Assembly: GCA_937893485.1 (NCBI GenBank)
Contig: CALBJL010000081.1
Location: 1-5,173 of the forward strand
Reading direction: 5' to 3'
Source of the DNA: an uncultured bacterium
Lineage (GTDB): Bacteria; Bacillota; Clostridia; Lachnospirales; Lachnospiraceae
Length of the DNA stretch: 5,173 nt
Shown here: one piece after another, positions 1 to 5,121 of the stretch
Layout of the letters: the number at the start of each line of letters is the position of its first letter
How positions within the stretch are numbered: position 1 is the stretch's first letter
The notes under the pieces: generated by a model
Told to the model about the DNA's origin: nothing
The model's database searches: none
What the model saw: only the letters and a program-made list of their open reading frames with translations
Made by a program: the position numbers and the translations under genes

Positions 1-27
1 TATGTGATAGGAAATTCCTATTACATA
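1..27. repeat. Near-perfect inverted repeat at the left edge
   Basis: Positions 1-13 are complementary to 15-27 around A14, with one mismatch (G6 opposite T22, which would be a G-U wobble in RNA). The core is ATAGGAAATTCCTAT. As RNA this would be an 11-bp stem with an AAATT loop. No T-run follows it on the plus strand, so it is not an intrinsic terminator in that direction. It may be a minus-strand terminator whose flank is cut off by the window edge, part of a dispersed repeat, or a protein-binding site. The sequence alone does not decide between these. Confidence 0.6.
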
Positions 28-63
28 AAATGCTCCGCAAGGATCGCACTGCGTCGGTTTACT

Positions 64-88
64 TTTGTGCTGTATGACCTTGCACAAA
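64..88. repeat. 7-bp inverted repeat (TTTGTGC / GCACAAA)
   Basis: TTTGTGC (64-70) is exactly complementary to GCACAAA (82-88), with an 11-nt spacer. A smaller hairpin, CGCA-C-TGCG, sits at 45-53. Together with the palindrome at 1-27 these form a structured, relatively GC-rich block that ends abruptly where A-rich DNA begins. No T-run follows the stem on either strand, so neither hairpin is a good terminator. It may be the tail of a dispersed intergenic repeat or of an upstream transcript. Confidence 0.45.
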
Positions 89-94
89 TAAAAA

Positions 95-119
95 AGAAGT
101 ACACGTGAACATTCTGAAA
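95..119. promoter_or_regulatory. Upstream operator-like copy (degenerate)
   Basis: GTACACGTGAACATTCTGAAA at 99-119 is a direct repeat of 271-291, with 19 of 21 bases identical (differences at 108 and 114). It keeps the central CACGTG, but its own dyad symmetry is weak: 6 of 10 pairs match around the centre at 104/105. The centre-to-centre distance to the perfect palindrome is 172 bp, and this copy lies about 105 bp upstream of the predicted -35 box. It may be an auxiliary operator for the same regulator, allowing a repression loop. It could also be a relic or an operator for an unseen divergent gene. Confidence 0.5.
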
Positions 120-124
120 TAAAT

Positions 125-161
125 AAAAAATACTTGAAAAATAGTGAAAATACACAAAAAA
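125..161. other. Helically phased A-tracts (predicted curved DNA)
   Basis: Runs of four to six A residues occur at 125-130, 137-141, 147-150 and 156-161. Their centres are about 11.5, 9.5 and 10 bp apart, close to one helical turn. Phased A-tracts are known to give intrinsic curvature. The tract lies between the two operator-like sites and upstream of the promoter, so it could favour a DNA loop or wrap RNA polymerase in the manner of an UP element. The phasing is seen directly; the functional role is inferred, and the general A-richness of the region makes chance phasing possible. Confidence 0.4.
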
Positions 162-224
162 TAAGGTGCACACAGAAAGAAAGCAAGAGAAAAATAGTCA
201 TTATTCCGAAAAAATTATTTCCGA

Positions 225-253
225 TTGACAATGACGCGAAAAAGATATATGCT
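225..253 (+). promoter_or_regulatory. Sigma-A promoter of the transporter operon
   Basis: A perfect -35 box TTGACA (225-230) is followed by an optimal 17-bp spacer and a -10 box TATGCT (248-253), which matches TATAAT at 4 of 6 positions. Transcription should begin near 260, giving a leader of about 68 nt before the first start codon. DNA upstream of the -35 box is A/T-rich and contains TTATTCCGA (201-209) and TTATTTCCGA (215-224), a 14-15 bp spaced direct repeat abutting the -35 box. The palindromic operator lies immediately after the start site, which suggests control by repression. Confidence 0.75.
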
Positions 254-266
254 GAATTTATCTGAG

Positions 267-286
267 AAATGTACACGTGTACATTT
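267..286. promoter_or_regulatory. 20-bp perfect palindromic operator, LacI-family type
   Basis: AAATGTACACGTGTACATTT is a perfect 10+10 palindrome centred on CpG at 276/277. An even-length palindrome with central CG is the usual shape of LacI-family operators, including CcpA cre sites. Against the cre consensus TGWAANCGNTNWCA, positions 270-283 match 9 of 11 specified bases, missing only the symmetric A5 and T10 positions. The site occupies about +7 to +26 relative to the predicted start, where a bound repressor would block initiation or early elongation. The LacI-family protein that begins at 5122 is the best candidate ligand. CcpA or another LacI paralogue is the main alternative. Confidence 0.75.
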
Positions 287-328
287 TGAAAAACAAGAAA
301 AAATACAAAGAAAGAGGAGGGTTTTTGT

Positions 329-1690
329 ATGAAGAACACAAAGAAATTTCTGGCAATCGGGCTGTCTGTGATCATGGCACTGTCGATGACTGCCTGCGGC
401 TCCGGCGCTAAGACGGATGATGCTGCGGAAACGGATGATTCCGCCAAGACGGATGATGCCGCAGCGGCTGACCAGAACACAGACGACGGGAACGCAGGTG
501 ACACCGCATCGAATGATCCGGTCACCATATCCTTCTGGAACAGCTTTACAGGTGCTGACGGAGATATGCTCGTAGATCTCGTGGATCGTTTCAATCAGGA
601 GAACGAGGACAACATCACGGTAGAGATGGATATTTCTTCCGATTTTGACAGCCAGTTGTCAACCGCGTTTGCCGGAGGTACAGGTCCGACGATGATCTTG
701 AGCTCCAGTGCATACCGTTTTACATACGGAGATTATTTGCAGAATGTGCAGGATATTTTTGATCAGACATCACTTGACAAATCGGATTTCATCCAGTCCT
801 ATCTGGACTACTGTTCAGAGCCGGATTATTTATATTTTGTTCCGTTTCAGGTCGTAGGCTATTACATGTACTGGAACAAGGATCTGTTCGAGGCGGCAGG
901 TCTTGATCCGGAGACACCGCCCACGACATGGGATGAGTGGGAGAGCATGGCAGAAAAGCTCACGGATGAGAGCAAAAATGTATACGGCTCCGGTATCTCC
1001 TATGATTATGCTTATCAGATCGCCCACATTATGCAGCGCTTCGGCGGACTGGCAGTGACCGGAGAGGATGGCAACTGGACGGTCAACTTTGAGGGAAATG
1101 AGGGATATGCAAAGTTCCTCAATATGTATAAAAATATGATCCAGAACGGATACAACCCGCTCGAGGCAGACACCGACTCTATGGCGAGCGCCGGACAGAT
1201 CGGACTGACGATCGGCGGACCGTGGGTAACATCCGGACTTGACACCGCAGGTGTGAATTACGGTATCGGTCTGATTCCGCAGGGAGATGCCGGCGATATG
1301 AACTCTGTAGAGGTACTCGGATTTGCAGTGACGACCGCAGCGGGTGATGCCGAAAAGCAGGCGGCTTATAAGTTTATCGAGTGGTGGAATACGCAGGATG
1401 CCGAGGGCAGCAGTCCGGCGCTTGAGTGGTCACTGGCAAACGGTTTCCCGGCTTACACCTATTCGGTTCAGGAAAATGAGGCATATCAGGCGAGTGAAAA
1501 GCTGAGTGCAATGTCAGCCGCAAATCCCGATGCGCCGACAGACTTCATCGTAGATTCCAGCTTCCCGGGTGTCAATACGATCGTAAACGATGTGATTCCC
1601 GAGATGATGAACGCGGTTGCATTCAGTGATACACCGGTGGATGAAGTATTGAAAAATGCACAGCAAACAGCAGAGGCAGCCTTTAAATAA
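329..1690 (+). CDS. Sugar ABC transporter solute-binding lipoprotein
   Basis: This is an extracellular, membrane-anchored binding protein of the SBP family 1 type (MalE/UgpB-like) that delivers an oligosaccharide to the permeases encoded next. The 453-residue product starts with a lysine-containing n-region and a hydrophobic core, then a lipobox ending M-T-A-C, so Cys23 is the predicted lipidated residue. Residues 24-64 form a flexible acidic Ala/Asp/Thr linker with a threefold 6-residue repeat. The folded domain starts near VTISFWNSFTG (65-75). Family hallmarks are YYMYWNKDLFEAAGL (178-192), the TTWDEW segment (199-204) and IGGPW (295-299). The start is supported by AGGAGG at 315-320 with 8-nt spacing. 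The neighbouring GH51 enzyme suggests an arabinose-containing oligosaccharide ligand, in the role of B. subtilis AraN. That substrate is inferred; the fold is clear. Confidence 0.93.
   Translation: MKNTKKFLAIGLSVIMALSMTACGSGAKTDDAAETDDSAKTDDAAAADQNTDDGNAGDTASNDPVTISFWNSFTGADGDMLVDLVDRFNQENEDNITVEMDISSDFDSQLSTAFAGGTGPTMILSSSAYRFTYGDYLQNVQDIFDQTSLDKSDFIQSYLDYCSEPDYLYFVPFQVVGYYMYWNKDLFEAAGLDPETPPTTWDEWESMAEKLTDESKNVYGSGISYDYAYQIAHIMQRFGGLAVTGEDGNWTVNFEGNEGYAKFLNMYKNMIQNGYNPLEADTDSMASAGQIGLTIGGPWVTSGLDTAGVNYGIGLIPQGDAGDMNSVEVLGFAVTTAAGDAEKQAAYKFIEWWNTQDAEGSSPALEWSLANGFPAYTYSVQENEAYQASEKLSAMSAANPDAPTDFIVDSSFPGVNTIVNDVIPEMMNAVAFSDTPVDEVLKNAQQTAEAAFK
410..463 (+). repeat. Three 18-bp tandem repeats in the lipoprotein linker
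   Basis: Three in-frame 18-nt units (410-427, 428-445, 446-463) encode KTDDAA, ETDDSA and KTDDAA. All share the 9-nt core ACGGATGAT at 413, 431 and 449. Units 1 and 3 are identical at 16 of 18 bases, and unit 2 matches unit 3 at 14 of 18. They lie between the lipidated cysteine and the ligand-binding domain, where length change would be tolerated. A minisatellite here can expand or contract by slippage without breaking the frame. Confidence 0.8.
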
Positions 1691-1705
1691 CAGGTATGAA
1701 TGCAG

Positions 1706-1735
1706 AAGGGGGCAGCACGGCATAGCTGCCTCCTT
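1706..1735 (+). terminator. Intergenic stem-loop, likely leaky terminator or mRNA-stabilising hairpin
   Basis: AAGGGGGCAGC (1706-1716) pairs with GCTGCCTCCTT (1725-1735) across the 8-nt loop ACGGCATA. This gives 11 base pairs with one G-U wobble, extendable by a G-U pair at 1705/1736. Only three T residues follow before GGTCTG, so termination would be inefficient. It sits 15 nt after the binding-protein stop codon and ahead of the permease genes. Hairpins in this position in sugar ABC operons (the malE-malF case is the classical one) raise binding-protein output over permease output by protecting the upstream mRNA or trimming read-through. No second promoter is evident after it. Confidence 0.65.
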
Positions 1736-1756
1736 TGGTCTGTATAGATATAGTTT

Positions 1757-1760
1757 GGAG
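1757..1760 (+). promoter_or_regulatory. Ribosome site that sets the first permease start at 1768
   Basis: GGAG lies 7 nt before ATG 1768. The same frame is open further upstream to a TTG at 1735, but that codon sits at the base of the hairpin, has no ribosome site at the right spacing and would add eleven residues (VCIDIVWRND region) unlike a permease N-terminus. ATG 1768 is therefore preferred. Confidence 0.8.
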
Positions 1761-1767
1761 AAATGAT

Positions 1768-2652
1768 ATGAGGGAGATAATAAAGTATTGGAATAAGCCG
1801 AAAAGAAGTGCATATCTTTTTTTGGCACCATCAATCATATTGCTGGTATTGTTTAGCGTGATTCCGTTGCTGGTCGCATTTGGGCTGAGCCTGTTTGATG
1901 TCCCGATCACGATGAATACCGCAAAATTTATAGGATTGCAGAATTTCGTGGAGGCATTTCATGACAGCCGTTTTTTAAACAGTCTGAAGGTAACGGTCAT
2001 TTTTACTGGAATCGAGGTACCGATTCAGGTATTCGGAGCGATTGTAGTGGCAGCGTTTATTACGAAAAACAATATGCATAATAAGTTGTTCCGCGCTATC
2101 TATTTTCTGCCGGTGATCTGTTCCGCAACGGCGATCGGAATTATGTGGAAAATGATTTTGCATTCCAATATCGGATTTATTACAGCGGTTCTTCAGTCGA
2201 TGGGATTCGGAAAGATCAACTTTTTAAATACGCCGGGGCTGACGATTTTTGTAGTGAGCTTCATTTCGATCTGGAGGAGCTTCGGAATCTCTGCGATCAT
2301 TTATGTGACGGCGATCCAGCAGGTGTCGCGGTCACTGTATGAGGCTGCCGAGATGGATGGTGCAGGCAAGATCCGGCAGTTTTTCCATATCACGGTGCCG
2401 TCCATACGTCCGACCTTCTGGTACATACTGATGACCCGGTTTGCGGGCGCATTGCAGATCTTTGACATCATTTATATCACGACGAACGGCGGACCGAATT
2501 ATACGACGGAGTCCACCGTGACCTATATTTATTCGCGGGCATTTTCGTCCAGCTCCAGTATGGGTTATGCATCGGCAATGTCTGTGATTTTATTCGTGAT
2601 CATTATGGTAATCACCGTATTGATGTACCGCAAGATGAATGAGGAGGATTAG
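1768..2652 (+). CDS. Sugar ABC transporter permease, MalF/UgpA type
   Basis: This 294-residue integral membrane protein is one half of the import channel. A short basic N-terminus (residues 1-13) leads into a first hydrophobic helix at about 16-42 containing the LFLAPSIILL stretch typical of the family. Further predicted helices lie near 75-99, 109-131, 157-181, 208-230 and 266-287, making six in all. The cytoplasmic EAA loop that docks onto the ATPase is clear: EAAEMDGAG begins at Glu192, followed by FFHITVPSIRP. Length and topology fit the family (B. subtilis AraP class). It follows the binding-protein gene after a 77-nt gap containing a hairpin and nearly abuts the next permease, so the two should form a heterodimer. 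The exact sugar cannot be read from this protein. Confidence 0.93.
   Translation: MREIIKYWNKPKRSAYLFLAPSIILLVLFSVIPLLVAFGLSLFDVPITMNTAKFIGLQNFVEAFHDSRFLNSLKVTVIFTGIEVPIQVFGAIVVAAFITKNNMHNKLFRAIYFLPVICSATAIGIMWKMILHSNIGFITAVLQSMGFGKINFLNTPGLTIFVVSFISIWRSFGISAIIYVTAIQQVSRSLYEAAEMDGAGKIRQFFHITVPSIRPTFWYILMTRFAGALQIFDIIYITTNGGPNYTTESTVTYIYSRAFSSSSSMGYASAMSVILFVIIMVITVLMYRKMNEED
2642..2647 (+). promoter_or_regulatory. Ribosome site inside the first permease gene, setting the second start at 2654
   Basis: AGGAGG (2642-2647) overlaps the last codons of the upstream gene and lies 6 nt before ATG 2654. An in-frame ATG at 2639 overlaps this site, has no purine-rich site of its own upstream and would add only MRRIR, so 2654 is preferred. 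The upstream stop (2650-2652) is 1 nt from this start, so the two permeases are probably translationally coupled and made in equal amounts. Confidence 0.85.
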
Positions 2653-2653
2653 G

Positions 2654-3496
2654 ATGTATAAAAAGGATGTTCAGTTAAAGAGTAAGATCGCATATCTTCC
2701 CGTATTTTTGTTTCTGGTTTTTCTGGCGGTTCTGGTATTGCTGCCGGTTATCTGGATGGTATTCAGTGCGTTTAAGCCGGAAAAAGAAATCATTTCATGG
2801 CCGCCGACATTTTTTCCGGCAGCGCTGACATTAGAGAATTTTGTGGCAGTACAAAACCGTATCCATATTTCGCGCTATATTCTGAATTCGGTCATTTACG
2901 CCGGAGGGACGACGCTGCTCGCGGTAGTTGTCAACAGCATGGCAGGCTATGCGTATGCATTTTATGAATTTAAGGGAAAAACGGGGCTTTTTCTGCTGAC
3001 GCTCGCGACAATGATGGTGCCGTTTCAGGTGATCATGGTACCGCTGTTCCTCGTCGTATTTAAAATGGGGATGTATGATTCCTACTGGGGACTGATTATA
3101 CCGCGCGTGGCGGTTGCCGGTTCGATCTTTATGATGCGCGCGGCGTTTGCGGGTATTCCGAAAGAGCTGGCGGAGGCTGCCAGAATCGACGGGCTCTCGG
3201 AATTCGGTATTTTCTGGCGGATCATGATGCCGCAGGTAAAACCGGCTGCGATCACGTTGATGATACTCAGCATCAACGGTTCATGGAATGACCTGTTATG
3301 GCCGATGATTATTACGAGCCGGACACAGATGCGCACCCTCGCGAACGGACTGGCGCTGTTTATCGGGCAGAATACGATCGAATACGGGGCGGCATTTGCA
3401 GGTGCACTCATATCGCTGTTACCGATGTTTGTGCTGTATATGATCGGTCAGAAATATTTTGTGGAAGGAATGGCTGGCGCAGGACTCAAAGGCTAA
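2654..3496 (+). CDS. Sugar ABC transporter permease, MalG/AraQ type
   Basis: This 280-residue integral membrane protein is the second half of the import channel. Predicted helices are near residues 13-37, 76-103, 112-136, 145-165, 196-216 and 243-265. Hallmarks of the MalG branch are the FSAFKPEKEI stretch after helix 1 (37-46), Asn78-Ser79 at the start of helix 2, MMVPFQVIMVPLF (120-132) in helix 3, and the EAA loop ELAEAARIDG starting at Glu171, followed by FWRIMMPQVKP. The C-terminus ends in a Gly/Ala-rich GMAGAGLKG tail, a common ending in this family. Length equals that of typical MalG/AraQ proteins (about 280). It abuts the first permease gene, and the GH51 start is 10 nt beyond its stop. 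No ATP-binding subunit follows, so the complex must recruit one encoded elsewhere. Confidence 0.93.
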   Translation: MYKKDVQLKSKIAYLPVFLFLVFLAVLVLLPVIWMVFSAFKPEKEIISWPPTFFPAALTLENFVAVQNRIHISRYILNSVIYAGGTTLLAVVVNSMAGYAYAFYEFKGKTGLFLLTLATMMVPFQVIMVPLFLVVFKMGMYDSYWGLIIPRVAVAGSIFMMRAAFAGIPKELAEAARIDGLSEFGIFWRIMMPQVKPAAITLMILSINGSWNDLLWPMIITSRTQMRTLANGLALFIGQNTIEYGAAFAGALISLLPMFVLYMIGQKYFVEGMAGAGLKG

Positions 3497-3500
3497 GGAG
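3495..3500 (+). promoter_or_regulatory. Ribosome site that sets the arabinofuranosidase start at 3507
   Basis: AAGGAG (3495-3500) overlaps the last two bases of the permease stop codon and lies 6 nt before ATG 3507. The reading frame is open upstream to a GTG at 3459 inside the permease gene, but the extra 16 residues have no family counterpart, whereas the product from 3507 begins like known GH51 enzymes. Confidence 0.85.
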
Positions 3501-3506
3501 ATAGGT

Positions 3507-5021
3507 ATGTTAAAAGGTAACGTATATTGTGACAGAAAATTTGTGGCGGGCAGCATCGATCCACGCATGTATGGATCGTTTCTCGAGCATATGGGGCGCG
3601 TGATCTACACGGGGATCTATGAGCCGGGACACGCGCTGTCGGATGACGAGGGATACCGCACCGATGTGATGGAGGCGGTGAAGCGGATGGGAGTGACTGC
3701 GGTTCGCTATCCGGGCGGCAATTTTGTCTCCGCGTATCACTGGGAGGACGGCATAGGAGCGAAGGAGCAAAGACCGCGCAAGCTCGATCTGGCGTGGCGC
3801 TCGATCGAGACGAACGAGTTTGGCACGGATGAATTTGTCCATTGGGCGAAAAAAGCCGGAGTAGAACCGATCTTTACGGTCAATCTGGGCAGCCGCGGCA
3901 TGGAGGAAGCGGTGCAGTATCTGGAATATTGCAATTTTCCCGGAGGCACGGCATACAGTGATCTGCGAAAAAGCCATGGCGTGCAGGAGCCGTATGGCAT
4001 CCGCCTGTGGTGTCTGGGAAACGAGATGGACGGTGAGTGGCAGATCGGGCATAAGACGGCATACGAATACGGACGTCTGGCGGCAGAGACCGGAAAGGCG
4101 ATGAAGCTGATCGATCCGGATATCGAGCTGATCGTGTGCGGCAGCTCGTTGTCAAGCATGGACACCTGCCCGCAGTGGGATATGGAGGTGCTGGAACAGA
4201 CGTATGAGGTCGTTGATTATCTGGCGCTGCATCAGTATTATGGCGGACAGGAGCGGGGAACAAAAGCGTTTCTCGCGCAGACGCTGGATTTTGAAGAATA
4301 TATCCGCACGCTGCGCGCGGTTGCACAGGTTGTAAAAAAGAAAAAACGCTCCAAAAAGGACATGAAATTCAGCGTGGATGAATGGGGTGTCTGGGCGGTG
4401 CCCGGAAACAGTGTCAATGCGCAGATCGACAGACAGCCGTGGCAGATCGCACCGGCGATCAGTGAGCAGATCTATACGTTAGAAGATGCACTGCTGTTTG
4501 CGGGTATGCAGATGACGATGCTGCGGAATGCGGATGTGATCCGGATCGCCTGCCAGTCGCTGCTCACAAATATCAGTGCATGTATCATGACACAGGAAAA
4601 CGGGGATATGTGGTTGCAGACGATCTACTATCCGTTTTTCTATTTATCGAACTATGCGCGGGGAGTGGTGCTGCAGGATGTGTGTCAGAGCGATTGCTAT
4701 GAATGTGAGGACTTTCCGGAAGTGCCGTATCTGGATGTGCTGACCGTATGGAATCAGGAGGAGCACTACATCGCCATATTTGCGGTCAATAAGAGCGAGG
4801 ATGAGAAGTTGGATGCAGATGTCACTTTGCAGGATTTTGCACTCTCACAGATCCACACATCCGTAGAATTGACGGCAGAGGATAAGAAAATGGATAACAG
4901 AGTGGATCATCAGGCGGTAGTTCCGCGTGAGACCTCAAATGCTGCGATTGAGGACGGACATGTGCGTATCTGTTTAAAGCCGATGTCTTTTCATATGATT
5001 CTGGTAGATCTTGCAGAGTAA
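3507..5021 (+). CDS. abfA: Intracellular GH51 alpha-L-arabinofuranosidase
   Basis: This enzyme hydrolyses terminal non-reducing alpha-L-arabinofuranosyl bonds in arabino- or arabinoxylo-oligosaccharides, with retention of configuration. The 504-residue product has no signal peptide, so it acts in the cytoplasm on imported oligosaccharides. The length matches Geobacillus AbfA (about 502). The (beta/alpha)8 barrel carries GSFLEHMGR (23-31, Glu27), RYPGGNF (67-73, Arg67 and Asn72), LGNEMDG with the acid/base Glu173 after Asn172, LHQYYG (241-246, His242 and Tyr244) and SVDEW with nucleophile Glu292. Gln350 probably corresponds to the conserved substrate-binding Gln. A C-terminal beta-sandwich follows, ending near MSFHMILVDL. 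No carbohydrate-binding module is present. All catalytic residues are intact. It is last in the operon, matching abfA after araNPQ in B. subtilis. Preference between arabinan and arabinoxylan fragments cannot be decided. Confidence 0.95.
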   Translation: MLKGNVYCDRKFVAGSIDPRMYGSFLEHMGRVIYTGIYEPGHALSDDEGYRTDVMEAVKRMGVTAVRYPGGNFVSAYHWEDGIGAKEQRPRKLDLAWRSIETNEFGTDEFVHWAKKAGVEPIFTVNLGSRGMEEAVQYLEYCNFPGGTAYSDLRKSHGVQEPYGIRLWCLGNEMDGEWQIGHKTAYEYGRLAAETGKAMKLIDPDIELIVCGSSLSSMDTCPQWDMEVLEQTYEVVDYLALHQYYGGQERGTKAFLAQTLDFEEYIRTLRAVAQVVKKKKRSKKDMKFSVDEWGVWAVPGNSVNAQIDRQPWQIAPAISEQIYTLEDALLFAGMQMTMLRNADVIRIACQSLLTNISACIMTQENGDMWLQTIYYPFFYLSNYARGVVLQDVCQSDCYECEDFPEVPYLDVLTVWNQEEHYIAIFAVNKSEDEKLDADVTLQDFALSQIHTSVELTAEDKKMDNRVDHQAVVPRETSNAAIEDGHVRICLKPMSFHMILVDLAE

Positions 5022-5058
5022 GAGAACGGGAAATTTGTGCTCTGGTGTGGCGGGTTCG

Positions 5059-5087
5059 TTGCGGGCATGGCAGATCTATGTTATACT
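5059..5087 (+). promoter_or_regulatory. Extended -10 promoter of the LacI-family gene
   Basis: TATACT (5082-5087) matches TATAAT at 5 of 6 positions and is preceded by TGT (5079-5081), giving an extended -10. A weak -35 box TTGCGG (5059-5064, 3 of 6) lies at the optimal 17-bp spacing. Transcription would begin near 5094, with a leader of about 28 nt. This suggests the regulator is expressed independently of the transporter operon. No copy of the CpG palindrome is seen in this gap, so autoregulation through that site is not supported. I see no intrinsic terminator between 5022 and 5058, so operon read-through into the regulator is also possible. Confidence 0.6.
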
Positions 5088-5121
5088 CACAGTAATCTGA
5101 AGGAATACGGAGAAAACGAAA

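Larger units (their letters stand above)
1..328. other. Regulatory intergenic region with no convincing gene
   Basis: This stretch holds no credible coding sequence. Two short open frames near the left edge (a frame open from position 1 to the TGA at 106-108, and a 15-codon ATG frame at 30-77) have no visible ribosome site or recognisable product. The composition changes sharply: 31-60 is 60% G+C, while from about 86 to 225 the DNA is strongly A-rich. In order it contains inverted repeats (1-27, 45-53, 64-88), an operator-like sequence (95-119), phased A-tracts (125-161), a TTCCGA direct repeat (201-224), a promoter (225-253), a palindromic operator (267-286) and an untranslated leader of about 68 nt ending in a strong ribosome site (AGGAGG, 315-320). 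I see no tRNA, riboswitch or intrinsic terminator in it. Confidence 0.8.

Noticed and set aside
30..77. 15-codon ATG frame in the left intergenic region (MLRKDRTASVYFCAV)
   Set aside because: It has no ribosome site and lies across inverted repeats. It is more likely incidental within a structured or repeated element than a small gene.
80..108. TTGCAC as a -35 box of an additional upstream promoter
   Set aside because: At 16-18 bp downstream there is no acceptable -10 hexamer (ACGTGA at the 17-bp position).
267..291. Palindrome at 267-286 read as an intrinsic terminator or riboswitch-like leader
   Set aside because: No T-run follows it, and the perfect CpG-centred dyad next to the start site is far better explained as a DNA operator.
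830..1910. Minus-strand open frames opposite the binding-protein gene and the following gap
   Set aside because: They are compositional shadows with no family resemblance and lie opposite a well-supported coding sequence.
3510..4326. Long minus-strand open frames (up to 180 codons) opposite the GH51 gene
   Set aside because: They overlap a gene with clear family motifs and intact catalytic residues, have no recognisable product, and are expected by chance opposite GC-richer codons.
4334..4346. A-AAA-AAG slippery heptamer in frame within the GH51 Lys-rich stretch, which on a -1 shift would end at the TGA at 4379
   Set aside because: Lys-rich residues before the nucleophile strand are normal in GH51 enzymes. 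I see no upstream internal ribosome site or downstream stem that would stimulate shifting, and the truncated product would lose Glu292.
5013..5044. Possible hairpin after the GH51 stop (CAGAG at 5014-5018 with CTCTG at 5040-5044)
   Set aside because: It has only five base pairs across a 21-nt loop and no T-run, so it does not qualify as a terminator.
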